A DNA stretch of 64,000 bases from Gallintestinimicrobium propionicum (GCF_025567525.1 NZ_JAOQJY010000016.1:1-64000); one strand, 5' to 3'. Numbered from the stretch's first letter, positions 36,721 to 46,224 are shown. Translations and numbers: made by a program. Notes: generated from the sequence alone by a model not told the origin.

Positions 36721-38148
36721 ATGCAACAGGAACAATCCATTTCCAGTCAAAATTTGTCCGATTCCCGGCTCAGCCGCTTCGGATTCCATTCTAAAAAGCC
36801 GTCCGATTCCGCTTTTTATAAGGCATTTTTTTCCATGTATCCGCTGCTCGTCCTGCAGAATGTCGTGACGCTTTCCGTCAATCTCGCCGACAACATGATG
36901 CTCGGAGCTTACGGTGAATCCGCACTGTCCGGTGCTGCAGCCGTCAATCAAATTCAGTTCGTCTATCAGTGCCTGCTTACTGCCCTGGGCGATGGACTCG
37001 TCATGTTCGGCAGCCAGTATTGGGGCAAAAAGCAGCTTTCCCCGCTGCGCAAAATCGCCGCATCCGCCATGCACTTCGGGCTTTTGCTTTCTGCAGTTTT
37101 ATTCCTGCTGGTCAGCATTTTCCCGATACAGGCGCTTCGGATTTTCACGACGGATTCCGCCATCCTCGAACAGGGCGCACAGTATCTGAGTATTATCCGT
37201 TTTACTTACCTGTTCTTTGCAATCACACAGATTCTGCTCGCAACCCTTCGAAGCGTGGAAATCGTCGGCATTGCGTTCCGGCTTTCCTGCATGGCGCTTC
37301 TTGTCAATTGTTCGATTAACTATCTTCTGATTTTCGGTCATTTCGGATTCCCGCAGCTGGGCATCCGCGGTGCGGCGATCGGCACGCTGACCGCCCGCAT
37401 ATTGGAGGTTATCGTTCTGCTTGTTTACCTTTTCCGCAGCGCAGGCAAAAAGCTCGGGCTGCATTTTTCCAATTACTTCCATGTCGATCCGGTTCTGACG
37501 AAGGATTACCTCAAAACAACAGCCCCTATGCTCGTCACGAATGGACTCTGGGGCGTCAATACCGCCCTGCAGACCGTTATTTTAGGGCATATGACAGCTG
37601 CTGCCATCGCGGCAAACAGCGTTGCCTCGACCCTTTACATGCTCATCAAATCCACCGCCGTCGGTGCTTCCTCCACAGCCTCCGTCATGATCGGAAAAGC
37701 AGTCGGCTCCGGTGACATCCCGCTGACAAAACACTATTCCAAACTGCTGCAGCGTCTGTTTTTATGCATTGGTGTACTGTCCGGCATTACACTGTTTTTC
37801 ATCCGTATCCCGATCCTCTCGATCTACGATCTGCAGCCTGCCACAAAGGAAATGGCAAATACTTTTCTCATCATCCTGAGTGTCATCTGCGTCGGCATGA
37901 CTTATCAGATGCCCACCAATAACGGCATCATCCGCGGCGGCGGGAACGCACTTTTCGTCGTCAAAATGGACCTGATCAGCATCTGGTGCATCGTCCTGCC
38001 GCTGTCGTTTTTCATGGCGTTTGTGATGCATGCATCCCCGACCGTCGTGGTCTGGTGCCTGAACGCAGATCAGATTTTTAAATGCGTGCCCGCCTTTCTG
38101 GAATCCAACTACGGCAACTGGATTCGGAAGCTGACGCGGGACGAGTGA
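36721..38148 (+). CDS. MATE family efflux transporter (second)
   Basis: A 475-residue membrane protein, start behind AAAGAGGT. After a polar 35-residue N-terminus come twelve helices in two MatE halves: LVLQNVVTLSVNLADNMMLG in the first and TTAPMLVTNGLWGVNTALQ in the second. The central GIRGAAIGTLTARILE and the late MPTNNGIIRGGGNALFV are typical. It is only distantly similar to the MATE protein at 22000. It stands alone with its own terminator. Cargo not deducible. Confidence 0.92.
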   Translation: MQQEQSISSQNLSDSRLSRFGFHSKKPSDSAFYKAFFSMYPLLVLQNVVTLSVNLADNMMLGAYGESALSGAAAVNQIQFVYQCLLTALGDGLVMFGSQYWGKKQLSPLRKIAASAMHFGLLLSAVLFLLVSIFPIQALRIFTTDSAILEQGAQYLSIIRFTYLFFAITQILLATLRSVEIVGIAFRLSCMALLVNCSINYLLIFGHFGFPQLGIRGAAIGTLTARILEVIVLLVYLFRSAGKKLGLHFSNYFHVDPVLTKDYLKTTAPMLVTNGLWGVNTALQTVILGHMTAAAIAANSVASTLYMLIKSTAVGASSTASVMIGKAVGSGDIPLTKHYSKLLQRLFLCIGVLSGITLFFIRIPILSIYDLQPATKEMANTFLIILSVICVGMTYQMPTNNGIIRGGGNALFVVKMDLISIWCIVLPLSFFMAFVMHASPTVVVWCLNADQIFKCVPAFLESNYGNWIRKLTRDE

Positions 38149-38199
38149 GGGCGCAGGCTTGGTGCAACGCCCCACGCCATCCGGCAAAGACACAAAAAA

Positions 38200-38260
38200 C
38201 CCGGAGCAGAATGTCTTCTCAGCAAATATTTGCCAGACAGCATCCTGCTCCGGGATTTTT
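38200..38260. terminator. Terminator shared by MATE and ileS
   Basis: CCCGGAGCAG (38200-38209) pairs with CTGCTCCGGG (38244-38253), with a long loop containing GTCTTCTCAGC. T-run on the plus side and A-run before it, so it can serve both converging genes. Confidence 0.8.
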
Positions 38261-38388
38261 TATTCGCATATTGGCATCGGACAGCCGCACTTCTTTCAGC
38301 CGCCCGATGCTACGCATGACACGCGCAGAGCCATTTGACGGCAAGCTGCCGCTTCAACCGCCCTGCCTGCGCCGCCCGCTTGCGCTGT

Positions 38389-41300
38389 TTACGCGTTTAC
38401 TTTTTCTACACCGATGGTAACGGTTTCTCCGTTGACGTTCCACTCCTTGCTGACTGCAAGTGCTTCTTCGCCAACAAACGCATCTGCCAGAACCTTGCCG
38501 GCGATCATTGCTTCATTCCGCGCAACAATGCCTTCTACCTTCTCATTGCCGCAGACAGAAACCTTAATGTGATCCATCACTTCAAAGCCTGCATCCTTAC
38601 GCATAGTCTGGATCTTGCTGATGACTTCGTATACAAAGCCCTCTTCCAGCAGTTCCTCAGACAGGTTGGTGTCCAGAACGACTGTCATGTAGTTATCTGC
38701 CTCAGATACATAACCGGGCTTCTGAGCCATATCGATCAGCAGGTCTTCTTTGGTCAGCTCCACTTCTGTGCCGTTCACGTCGAATTTCAGTGCTCCAACG
38801 CTTTCCAGCTCATCCATTGCAGCATTTCCATCCAGCCCATCCAGATGCTGTTTGATACCGCCAAGCTGTTTGCCGTATTTGGGTCCCACGGTGCGCAGCT
38901 GAGGCTTGAAGGTGTATGCCGTAAAGTCACGCACGTCATCTGTGAATACTACCTTCTTGACATTTAATTCGTCTTCAATGATTTCCTGATAGAAATCAGA
39001 CAGCTGCTTGTCGGCTTTGACAAACATCGTGCCGATAGGCTGACGGTTCTTGATGTTTGCCGTGTTGCGGCACGCACGTCCCATAACGACGATTTCCAGA
39101 ACCTCTTTCATATCCTCTTCCAGCTTCTCATCGATCATAGCGGTATCCACGGTCGGGAAGTCGCACAGATGAACGCTTTCCGGAGCGCTTGCATCTACGC
39201 TGCAGACGAGGTTTCTGTAAATATCCTCTGTCATAAACGGGATCATCGGGGCTGCAGCCTTGGCAGTTGTCACAAGCGCTGTATACAGTGTCATGTAAGC
39301 GTTGATCTTATCCTGCTCCATGCCCTTTGCCCAGAAACGTTCCCGGCTTCTTCTTACATACCAGTTACTTAAATCATCCACAAAATCCTGCAGTGCTCTT
39401 GCAGCTTCCGGGATACGGTACTGATCCAGGTTTTCATCCACAGCCTTTACCATAGTATTGAGTCTGGACAGAATCCATTTATCCATAACGGAAAGCTTAT
39501 CATATTCCAGAGTGTGCTCTGCCGCATTGAAATTATCGATATTTGCATACAGTACAAAGAACGCATAGGAGTTCCACAGCGTGCTCATAAACTTACGCTG
39601 ACCTTCCATAACCGCCTTGCCGCTGTAGCGCTTCGGAATCCAGGGAGCGGATACCGTATAGAAATACCAGCGGTTTGCATCTGCGCCGTATTTTTCCAGA
39701 GCTTCGAAAGGATCTACCGCATTGCCCTTGGACTTACTCATCTTCTGACCATTTTCATCGAGAACGTGACCCATAACGATAACGTTTTCAAAAGGAGAGC
39801 GGTTAAACAGCAGCGTAGATTCCGCCATCAGAGAGTAAAACCAGCCTCTTGTCTGGTCAACAGCCTCGGAAATGAACTGTGCCGGAAACTGTCTCTTAAA
39901 TACATCCTGATTTTCAAAGGGATAATGATGCTGTGCAAAGGGCATTGCGCCGGAGTCAAACCAGCAGTCGATTACTTCGGGAACACGGTGCATGGTACCG
40001 CCGCACTCCGGGCACTTCATTGTGATCTCGTCGATATAAGGACGATGCAGCTCTACAGTCAGCGCCTTTTCGTTGCCGGATTTTTCAAACAGCTCCTGAC
40101 GGCTGCCGATGGATTCCATATGTCCGCAGGAGCACTCCCATACGTTCAGAGGAGTTCCCCAGTAACGGTTTCTGGAAATACCCCAGTCCTGTACGTTTTC
40201 CAGCCAGTCGCCGAAACGTCCTTTACCGATAGATTCCGGAATCCAGTTTACAGTATTGTTATTTGCAATCAGTTCATCGCGGACTGCCGTCATGCGGATG
40301 AACCAGGATTCTCTTGCGTAGTAGATCAGGGGCGTATCGCATCTCCAGCAGTGAGGATAGCTGTGCTCAAACTTCGGAGCCGCAAACAGCAGGTGCGCAT
40401 CCTCCAGAGCCTGCAGGACAAGGGGATCTGCTTTCTTTACAAATACACCCGGCCAGGGAGTTTCTTTGGTCATATCGCCTTTACCGTCTACCAGCTGTAC
40501 GAACGGAAGATCATATTTTCTGCCTACGTTTGCATCGTCTTCACCGAATGCAGGTGCGATATGAACCACGCCGGTACCATCTGTCAGGGTAACGTACGTA
40601 TCGCAGGTTACATAGTAGGCTTTCTTATTCTGTTTTTTACAGATATCCACTGCACAATCAAACAGCGGCTCATACGCCTTGTATTCCAGATCTTTACCGG
40701 TGTAGGTTTCCAGCACTTCATAGGCGGGAGCTTCCGGATTTTCCGCATTCAGCTTGCCAAGAACAGTATCCAGCAGAGCTTCTGCCATATAATAGGTATA
40801 GCCGTCAGCAGCTTTTACCTTGCAGTATGCTTCGTTCGGATTTACGCAGAGTGCAACGTTGGAGGGCAGGGTCCACGGCGTGGTTGTCCATGCCAGGAAA
40901 TAAGCATCTTCGCCGACTACCTTGAAGCGAACGACTGCAGAACGTTCCTTGACATCCTTATAGCCCTGCGCAACCTCCTGTGCAGACAGCGGTGTTCCGC
41001 AGCGAGGACAGTAGGGAACGATCTTAAAGCCTTTGTATAACAGGTTTTTGTCCCAGATCTGCTTTAATGCCCACCACTCGGATTCGATATAGTTATCATC
41101 ATAGGTGATGTAGGGATTGTCCATATCTGCCCAGAAACCAACGGTATCGGAAAATTTTTCCCACATACCCTTGTACTTCCAGACGCTTTCCTTACATTTA
41201 TCAATAAAAGGAACCAGTCCGTACTGTTCGATCTGATCCTTGCCGTCCAGACCCAGCAGCTTTTCCACTTCCAGCTCAACCGGAAGTCCGTGGGTATCCC

Positions 41301-41553
41301 AGCCTGCCTTACGGGGTACATAATAGCCCTTCATGGTGCGGTAACGAGGAATCATGTCCTTGATAACACGGGTTTCCAGATGTCCGATATGCGGCTTGCC
41401 GTTTGCAGTCGGAGGTCCGTCATAGAATGTGTAGGTCGGACCCTGCTTGCGCTGTTCCATACTCTTTTTAAAAATATCATTGTCACGCCAGAACTGCTCA
41501 ACGTTCTTTTCGCGTTCCATGAAATTCAAGTTTGTGTCAACTTTGTTGTACAT
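38389..41553 (-). CDS. ileS: Isoleucyl-tRNA synthetase
   Basis: A 1054-residue class I synthetase charging tRNA-Ile. HIGH is PHIGHL at 55-58 and KMSKS is GQKMSKSKGN near 603. The editing domain shows LAWTTTPWTLPSN and the Asp of GTGVVHIAPAFGEDD. Metal-binding Cys pairs are in YCPRCG and KCPECGG. Length and motif spacing fit the eukaryote-like (type 2) IleRS, the form that often resists mupirocin; this follows from family knowledge, not from a test. Start behind AAAGGAA. A T-box leader controls it. Confidence 0.97.
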   Translation of the reverse strand: MYNKVDTNLNFMEREKNVEQFWRDNDIFKKSMEQRKQGPTYTFYDGPPTANGKPHIGHLETRVIKDMIPRYRTMKGYYVPRKAGWDTHGLPVELEVEKLLGLDGKDQIEQYGLVPFIDKCKESVWKYKGMWEKFSDTVGFWADMDNPYITYDDNYIESEWWALKQIWDKNLLYKGFKIVPYCPRCGTPLSAQEVAQGYKDVKERSAVVRFKVVGEDAYFLAWTTTPWTLPSNVALCVNPNEAYCKVKAADGYTYYMAEALLDTVLGKLNAENPEAPAYEVLETYTGKDLEYKAYEPLFDCAVDICKKQNKKAYYVTCDTYVTLTDGTGVVHIAPAFGEDDANVGRKYDLPFVQLVDGKGDMTKETPWPGVFVKKADPLVLQALEDAHLLFAAPKFEHSYPHCWRCDTPLIYYARESWFIRMTAVRDELIANNNTVNWIPESIGKGRFGDWLENVQDWGISRNRYWGTPLNVWECSCGHMESIGSRQELFEKSGNEKALTVELHRPYIDEITMKCPECGGTMHRVPEVIDCWFDSGAMPFAQHHYPFENQDVFKRQFPAQFISEAVDQTRGWFYSLMAESTLLFNRSPFENVIVMGHVLDENGQKMSKSKGNAVDPFEALEKYGADANRWYFYTVSAPWIPKRYSGKAVMEGQRKFMSTLWNSYAFFVLYANIDNFNAAEHTLEYDKLSVMDKWILSRLNTMVKAVDENLDQYRIPEAARALQDFVDDLSNWYVRRSRERFWAKGMEQDKINAYMTLYTALVTTAKAAAPMIPFMTEDIYRNLVCSVDASAPESVHLCDFPTVDTAMIDEKLEEDMKEVLEIVVMGRACRNTANIKNRQPIGTMFVKADKQLSDFYQEIIEDELNVKKVVFTDDVRDFTAYTFKPQLRTVGPKYGKQLGGIKQHLDGLDGNAAMDELESVGALKFDVNGTEVELTKEDLLIDMAQKPGYVSEADNYMTVVLDTNLSEELLEEGFVYEVISKIQTMRKDAGFEVMDHIKVSVCGNEKVEGIVARNEAMIAGKVLADAFVGEEALAVSKEWNVNGETVTIGVEKVNA

Positions 41554-41642
41554 GGCTTTGTTCCTTTCCTTTGAATAAACTGATGCCCTCGGGTCGCGCA
41601 TGCGACATGATTCCATTCCGCCGCAGTGCGATCTGAGCTTTT

Positions 41643-42037
41643 TTATCGTCTGAAAGACGATAAAAAAGCCCCGCCCCTGTAAAGGGACGAGGCACTTGTT
41701 AGTGACTTCGTTTCACCACCCGTTACAACATACGCCCGCTGCAAATCAACTCTGCCGGGAAATATGCGCTCCGATAACGCCGGAAACTGACGTTGCTGCC
41801 TACCAGATACCCTGATCCTGTGTTTCCTGCAAAAGCTTCTGCTCTTTGGAAACCGGATCTGCCCCGGATACCGTTTGACCGCACAACTCGGAAGGGATTT
41901 TCAACCAACTCTACTCGCACCGGTCTTGCACCTGCACCGGCTCGCTGCAGCTTTCAACGATGGCTTACTGTCTTCGTCACAGTTTTTCTTTTTTATAACC
42001 TGTTTCTATGAGGCTGGAATGCGTGTGCATTCCGATG
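41643..42037 (-). ncRNA. T-box riboswitch, isoleucine specifier
   Basis: On the minus strand the leader shows the stem I distal pattern AGCGAGCCGG...GGTGCAAGACCGG. A specifier loop then reads GAAAATCCC with ATC at 41898-41896, the isoleucine codon. The T-box element is degenerate, GGGTGGTGAAACG (about 41720-41708). The intrinsic terminator GCCTCGTCCC/GGGGCGGGGC with T6 spans 41693-41663. Uncharged tRNA-Ile should pair with the specifier and T-box and switch terminator to antiterminator. A second strong hairpin (41634-41669) overlaps the T-run. Confidence 0.88.
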
Positions 42038-42043
42038 CCATAG

Positions 42044-42073
42044 ATTATAAAACCCGAATTGCGGCATTGTCAA
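42044..42073 (-). promoter_or_regulatory. Promoter of the ileS T-box leader
   Basis: TTGACA (42073-42068) and TATAAT (42049-42044) on the minus strand with an 18-base spacer. Transcription would start near 42037, giving a leader of about 480 bases. Confidence 0.88.
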
Positions 42074-42246
42074 GCGGAATGGGAAGATTTTCCTGGAGCA
42101 AACGGCACATTTAAAGTGATTCTCTGATTTTATCTTTTTTTAATCAGATTTTCACACAATCGACACAGTTTTGGACTACATTAGTATTTATCAATAGGAA
42201 CGAACCTTCGCGAAAACGAACCGCTCGCTCGGAAAAGAGGACTACT

Positions 42247-42594
42247 ATGAGTGATCAGGGCAAAATTGAAAAAATCCACAAACTTGATACGAAGCATAAA
42301 ACAGCTTCTATTATTAAACTGATGGAGGGTAAGCATTCCGATGCCGAAGTGATCTGCGCAGCACTGGAAGCGCTCGGCGACATTGCCGACGAGGATTCCC
42401 TCAATGAGATTACACATTATCTGGAACATGAAGATCCTGCGATCCGTACCAAGGCATGTTGTGTTGCTGCGAAATTGAATACGGATTATTTAAATACGCG
42501 TGTCCGTTATCAGATGTCCCAGGAAAAAGATCCTGAGGTCAAAAAAGCAATTCAGGAAGCTCTGGATCATGCAGGACACATTGTTGAGCCTTAA
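42247..42594 (+). CDS. HEAT-repeat domain protein
   Basis: A 115-residue soluble protein, start behind AGAGGAC. Two to three HEAT helical pairs are visible: HSDAEVICAALEALGDIADE, then SLNEITHYLEHEDPAIRTKA and KDPEVKKAIQEALDHAG. Such repeats make protein-protein contacts; no enzyme motif is present. It stands alone, divergent from ileS, followed by its own terminator. No specific partner can be named. Confidence 0.8.
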   Translation: MSDQGKIEKIHKLDTKHKTASIIKLMEGKHSDAEVICAALEALGDIADEDSLNEITHYLEHEDPAIRTKACCVAAKLNTDYLNTRVRYQMSQEKDPEVKKAIQEALDHAGHIVEP

Positions 42595-42674
42595 CATTGG
42601 GCTTTTGAGACAGACATTCTCTTATATTCGGTGCAGATTGAACTATTTCAACCTCACACTACTTTCTCCTTTCA

Positions 42675-42705
42675 GGGCGTCGGAAAACCGGCGCCCTCTC
42701 CTTTT
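42675..42705 (+). terminator. Terminator of the HEAT gene
   Basis: GGGCGTCGG (42675-42683) pairs with CCGGCGCCC (42688-42696) with one wobble pair around AAAA; a pyrimidine-rich T-run follows. Confidence 0.8.
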
Positions 42706-42867
42706 TTCCGGGAGCGTGAGCTGTTAGGTGGATTTCCGGAACCAACCTCACGGCGCAGCGCCGGGCAGAGAGGCAGGTTCTTCGCGAAAAGCATTCTCTG
42801 CAGACATTCGGCACCTTCAAGAATACCGCATTTCGAACAATTTACATTTTCCCCATTCCGATATACA

Positions 42868-43066
42868 ATGATGCCAGGGTCAAAAAGTCTAAGCCCACAT
42901 GAGCTTGCTCATAGGTGGGTGAAAGACCTTTTGACCCGCCCCCGATAGGAGCATAAAAGTGGGATGATAATCCCACGATATGCGACTATCGGGCAGGATT
43001 GTGGGAGTGCGCAGCACGGAACAATCCGCAGGCATCAAGGTCGGGGGCTTTTGACCCCGACATCAT
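42868..43066 (+). repeat. Structured repeat R, copy 2, before the CLC gene
   Basis: About 200 bases fold into successive stems. GGGTCAAAA...TTTTGACCC encloses CCCAC...GTGGG and GAGC/GCTC. CCCGATAG...CTATCGGG encloses GTGGGAT/ATCCCAC. GATTGT...ACAATC encloses GTGC/GCAC. GTCGGGG pairs with CCCCGAC. ATGATGCC (42868-42875) and GACATCAT (43059-43066) could close the whole. The 3' half is shared with 29368-29427. It ends 46 bases before the CLC start. Confidence 0.7.
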
Positions 43067-43112
43067 ACAATACTGTTCAGATAAACCACTACCACCCGAA
43101 AGGAGGTTCTTC

Positions 43113-44414
43113 ATGGAACCCATCTCCTCCCTGCAGGCCGAAGAAGCCCGCCTGCGCTCCAAGCTTGCAAACAATCCTTTTTTCTCCAGTGCAAGCAACC
43201 TCTTCCAGTTTCTTCGCTGGATGCTTATTTCAACCCTGACCGGACTCGTTGTCGGATCTGTCAGCACTATATTTAATTTTGGGCTGAAATTCGCAGTCGA
43301 TTTCAGACATGCCCATCTCTGGGTTGTGCTCTTTTTACCTGTTGCCGGACTTGCCATCGTATTTCTGTATCGTTTTTTTCACTATGAAAATAATGCCGGC
43401 ACAGACACTGTTATCAACAGCATCCATAAAGAAGCTCATATTCCGCTTCGCATGAGCTTTCTGATCTTTATTTCCACCATCCTGACCGTTTTGTGCGGCG
43501 GCTCCGTCGGACGTGAGGGCGCTGCCATGCAGATTGGCGGCAGCATCGGGGAACAGATCGGGGAAAAGCTCCGTTTTAATGAAAAGGATAAAAAAATCAT
43601 GCTCATGAGCGGTATTTCCGCTGCCTTCTCCGCCCTGTTCGGAACCCCTATGGCAGCTGCTTTTCTCGCAATGGAAATCGCCAGCATCGGTATCATGTAC
43701 TATGCGGCGCTCGTTCCCTGCATCTGGGCTTCCCTGACTGCCTATATGCTTGCCAAAGCATTTCACGCTCCCTTTGAAAATCTTGCGATTTCATCGGATG
43801 TCACGTTAAACCTCGGCGGTTCCGCCCGCGTGATTTTGCTCGCCGTCCTGTGCGCGTTTGTCAGCATCCTGTTTTGCAAAACCATGCACGTCATCAAGGC
43901 CCTTTATGCCAGATTTTTTCCGAACCCGTTTGTTCGCGCATTTACAGGCGGTGTCATTATTATCCTGCTTTCGCTTCTTTTGCGCACCGACGACTACTTC
44001 GGTCCTGGCATGAATATCATCGAACGCGCCTTACACGGAGAAACTGCGGCATTTGCCTTTCTTTTGAAAATTCTTTTCACCGCACTCACCATCGGTGCAG
44101 GCTTTAAAGGCGGCGAAATTGTACCCTCGTTCTTTACCGGTGCAACATTCGGCTGTCTGTTTGCCATTCTGACAGGTGCAAGTGCTCCGCTATGTGCCGC
44201 AATCGGCATGGTTTCTGTTTTCTGCGGCGTGACAAACTGCCCAATCACCGCGCTGTTGATCAGCTTCGAGCTGTTCGGCTTCGACCACGCTTATTACTAC
44301 CTGATCGCAATCGCCGTCAGCTACATGCTTTCCGGATATTACAGCCTGTACCACGCACAGACGATCGTGTATTCGAAATTTGAAAACAGTTATGTAAACC
44401 GGCACGGAGAGTAA
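43113..44414 (+). CDS. CLC-type chloride (or fluoride) channel/antiporter
   Basis: A 433-residue membrane protein, start behind AAGGAGG. Some ten to twelve helices are seen. The CLC signature appears as GGSVGREGAAMQIGGSIGEQ, with the ion-path Glu in GREG, and later GAGFKGGEIVPSFFTGATFG and VFCGVTNCPITALLISFE. In chloride CLCs the motif is GREGP; the GREGA form with a short protein and no CBS domains is also seen in fluoride-exporting CLC-F, so fluoride is a possibility. I see no fluoride-riboswitch core upstream. Instead the structured repeat precedes it. Confidence 0.9.
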   Translation: MEPISSLQAEEARLRSKLANNPFFSSASNLFQFLRWMLISTLTGLVVGSVSTIFNFGLKFAVDFRHAHLWVVLFLPVAGLAIVFLYRFFHYENNAGTDTVINSIHKEAHIPLRMSFLIFISTILTVLCGGSVGREGAAMQIGGSIGEQIGEKLRFNEKDKKIMLMSGISAAFSALFGTPMAAAFLAMEIASIGIMYYAALVPCIWASLTAYMLAKAFHAPFENLAISSDVTLNLGGSARVILLAVLCAFVSILFCKTMHVIKALYARFFPNPFVRAFTGGVIIILLSLLLRTDDYFGPGMNIIERALHGETAAFAFLLKILFTALTIGAGFKGGEIVPSFFTGATFGCLFAILTGASAPLCAAIGMVSVFCGVTNCPITALLISFELFGFDHAYYYLIAIAVSYMLSGYYSLYHAQTIVYSKFENSYVNRHGE

Positions 44415-44539
44415 GAAATGCAAATACGCTGTAAAGGGGATCTGTGTTTTATGTTTCTCCTTTGTATTATTTTCACAAAATATAGATTCTTCGTTGCTTT
44501 CCCTCCGCTCATCCTCTACAATAAAATCAGGATTTCATA

Positions 44540-44579
44540 CAATAGAATGCACGCTCTGCGAATATTCTATCGTCATGAA
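44540..44579. repeat. Palindromic repeat P, copy 1
   Basis: CAATAGAATGC, a spacer with GCTCTGCG, then ATTCTATCG and TCATGAA. It pairs on itself except for one changed base. It is the less perfect copy and lies 23 bases before the UMF1-like gene. Confidence 0.75.
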
Positions 44580-44602
44580 TAAAATACAAAGGAGTATTTC
44601 AT

Positions 44603-45865
44603 ATGAAAGAAACAAAAGATTCCTCCCAACGGCTCAACAAAGCGGAAAAGAGCTGGATTCTCTATGATGTGGCTAATTCCGCTTTTATTATGATCGTTAC
44701 TGCGACAATCCCCATCTATTTCCGCAGTCTGGCAGAGGGCTCCGGCATGAGCGGCACCTCCGCCACCTCCCTCTGGGGCAGCGCAACCAGCATTTCCATC
44801 CTGATCCTCGCCCTGCTTTCCCCCGTTCTCGGTGCAATTGCAGACTACGAAAATATGAAAAAGAAAATTTTCACGATCTTTTTCGTCATCGCCATCGCCG
44901 GAGGCTTCCTTTTCACATTCGCACCCGGGTGGCTGTCCTTTTTGATTTTCTTTATCATATCCAGGATCGGCTATGCCGCCTGCAACATTTTTTATGATGC
45001 TATGCTCATCGATGTTACGACAGATGAGCGGATGGACCGGGTTTCCACCTGCGGCTATGCATTCGGCTATATCGGCAGCTGCATTCCCTTCGTTGCAGGA
45101 CTGCTCCTGATCTTAAACTGCGATACCATCGGTCTTCCTATGGTTACGGCAACACGGATTTCCTTCGTCATCACGATGGTATGGTGGATCATTATGTCGA
45201 TTCCGCTGTACAAAAATGTGCACCAGCAATATTCCCTGCCTCATGAGCCCCATGTTTTTGCTGCTACCTTTAAACGCCTCGGTGCAACCTTTCAAAAGCT
45301 GGCAAAAGACAAGCGGATGCTGTTCTTTATCATAGGATATTTCTGCTATATCGACGGTGTTTACACAATTATTTCCATGGCAACCACCTATGGCGGAGAA
45401 GTCGGCATCGATTCCAATGCTATGGTTCTCGCCCTGCTTTTAACCCAGTTTGTTGCCTTCCCCTGCTCCATCTTGAGCGGAACACTTGCCAAGAAGTTCG
45501 GCTCCATGCGTATGATCAAGATTTTCATCGTCATGTACATGGCAATCTGCCTGTTCGGCTACGGACTTGACACCGAGCTGGAATTCTGGATCCTGGCGGT
45601 TTCTGTCGGTATCTGTCAGGGCGGCATCCAGGCACTGTCCCGTTCCTACTACGGAAAAATCATCCCGAAGGACGAATCCAGCGAATACTTCGGCTTCTTT
45701 GACGTATTCGGCAAGTTTGCGGACTTCTTCGGCCCGCTGATCATTTCCTTCTGTGCATACTTTTTCCACAACTCCAAATACGGCGTGCTGTCTCTGATCC
45801 TCCTCTTTGCGGCCGGACTGATCCTGATCACACTTTCTGAAAAACAACCGACTGCAGCTGAGTAA
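44603..45865 (+). CDS. UMF1-type MFS transporter
   Basis: A 420-residue membrane protein with twelve helices, start behind AAAGGAG. The N-terminus KSWILYDVANSAFIMIVTAT, the loop SPVLGAIADYENMKKK and the late QGGIQALSRSYYGKIIPKDE are typical of the UMF1 / Atg22-like MFS group. Family members are suspected exporters of amino acids or nucleosides; the substrate is not known. Two copies of palindrome P flank the gene tightly, 23 bases before and 10 bases after it, which is noteworthy. Confidence 0.9.
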   Translation: MKETKDSSQRLNKAEKSWILYDVANSAFIMIVTATIPIYFRSLAEGSGMSGTSATSLWGSATSISILILALLSPVLGAIADYENMKKKIFTIFFVIAIAGGFLFTFAPGWLSFLIFFIISRIGYAACNIFYDAMLIDVTTDERMDRVSTCGYAFGYIGSCIPFVAGLLLILNCDTIGLPMVTATRISFVITMVWWIIMSIPLYKNVHQQYSLPHEPHVFAATFKRLGATFQKLAKDKRMLFFIIGYFCYIDGVYTIISMATTYGGEVGIDSNAMVLALLLTQFVAFPCSILSGTLAKKFGSMRMIKIFIVMYMAICLFGYGLDTELEFWILAVSVGICQGGIQALSRSYYGKIIPKDESSEYFGFFDVFGKFADFFGPLIISFCAYFFHNSKYGVLSLILLFAAGLILITLSEKQPTAAE

Positions 45866-45875
45866 AGCAACAAAA

Positions 45876-45915
45876 CAATAGAATGCACGCTCTGCGAGTA
45901 TTCTATTGTCATGAA
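45876..45915. repeat. Palindromic repeat P, copy 2
   Basis: CAATAGAATGC pairs with GAGTATTCTATTG, followed by TCATGAA. Ten bases downstream of the UMF1-like stop. Confidence 0.8.
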
Positions 45916-45918
45916 TCA

Positions 45919-45967
45919 ACAGCCACCGGAACGGTCCCAAAAGACGTTCCGATGGCTGTAAATTTTT
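45919..45967 (+). terminator. Terminator of the UMF1-like gene
   Basis: ACAGCCA...GGAACGGTC pairs with GACGTTCC...TGGCTGT, then AAATTTTT follows. It stands directly after palindrome P. Confidence 0.8.
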
Positions 45968-46133
45968 CTCTATCCGTTGCCCTCAAACTGAGAGTATGTT
46001 AAAATAATTCAGATCATTCACAATCACAAAACCGGGGCGGTCTGCTGTTTTGCCCGTTCCGCAGTAAACCTGAGGGCAGCCGGAAAAGAGGCACAACACT
46101 TTTTTCACACCAGCTGCTCCGAAATGGAGAAAA

Positions 46134-46224
46134 GATTGAAAAATAACATTTTTCAATCGCGAGCTTTGTGTCTGCGCGCCCTTGACACAAACTCGACATA
46201 CGCAAAAAGCGTGCGCAGAAATGA
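46134..46224 (+). repeat. Structured repeat Q, copy 1, before pncB
   Basis: GATTGAAAAAT/ATTTTTCAATC makes a first hairpin. CGAG...TTTGTGTC / GACACAAA...CTCG makes a second, whose loop holds TCTGCGC. ACGC/GCGT makes a third, and GCGCAGA, complementary to the second loop, follows just before the ribosome site. The reverse complement of 54615-54706 differs at only about seven positions. Both copies run into a start codon. Confidence 0.85.

Larger units (their letters stand above)
42595..43112. other. Intergenic region with terminator and structured repeat
   Basis: It contains the HEAT-gene terminator (42675-42705), a GC-rich palindrome GGCGCAGCGCC near 42753 and the long structured repeat R copy 2 (42868-43066). 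Frames that cross it continue the CLC frame upstream but have no ribosome site. No gene supported. Confidence 0.65.

Noticed and set aside
39514..41040. 508-codon plus-strand frame opposite ileS
   Set aside because: Long only because the opposite strand is a GC-rich conserved gene; no start signal and no known motif.
42868..43066. Fluoride riboswitch before the CLC gene
   Set aside because: The stems and loops do not contain the conserved crcB-motif core; the shared repeat explains the sequence better.
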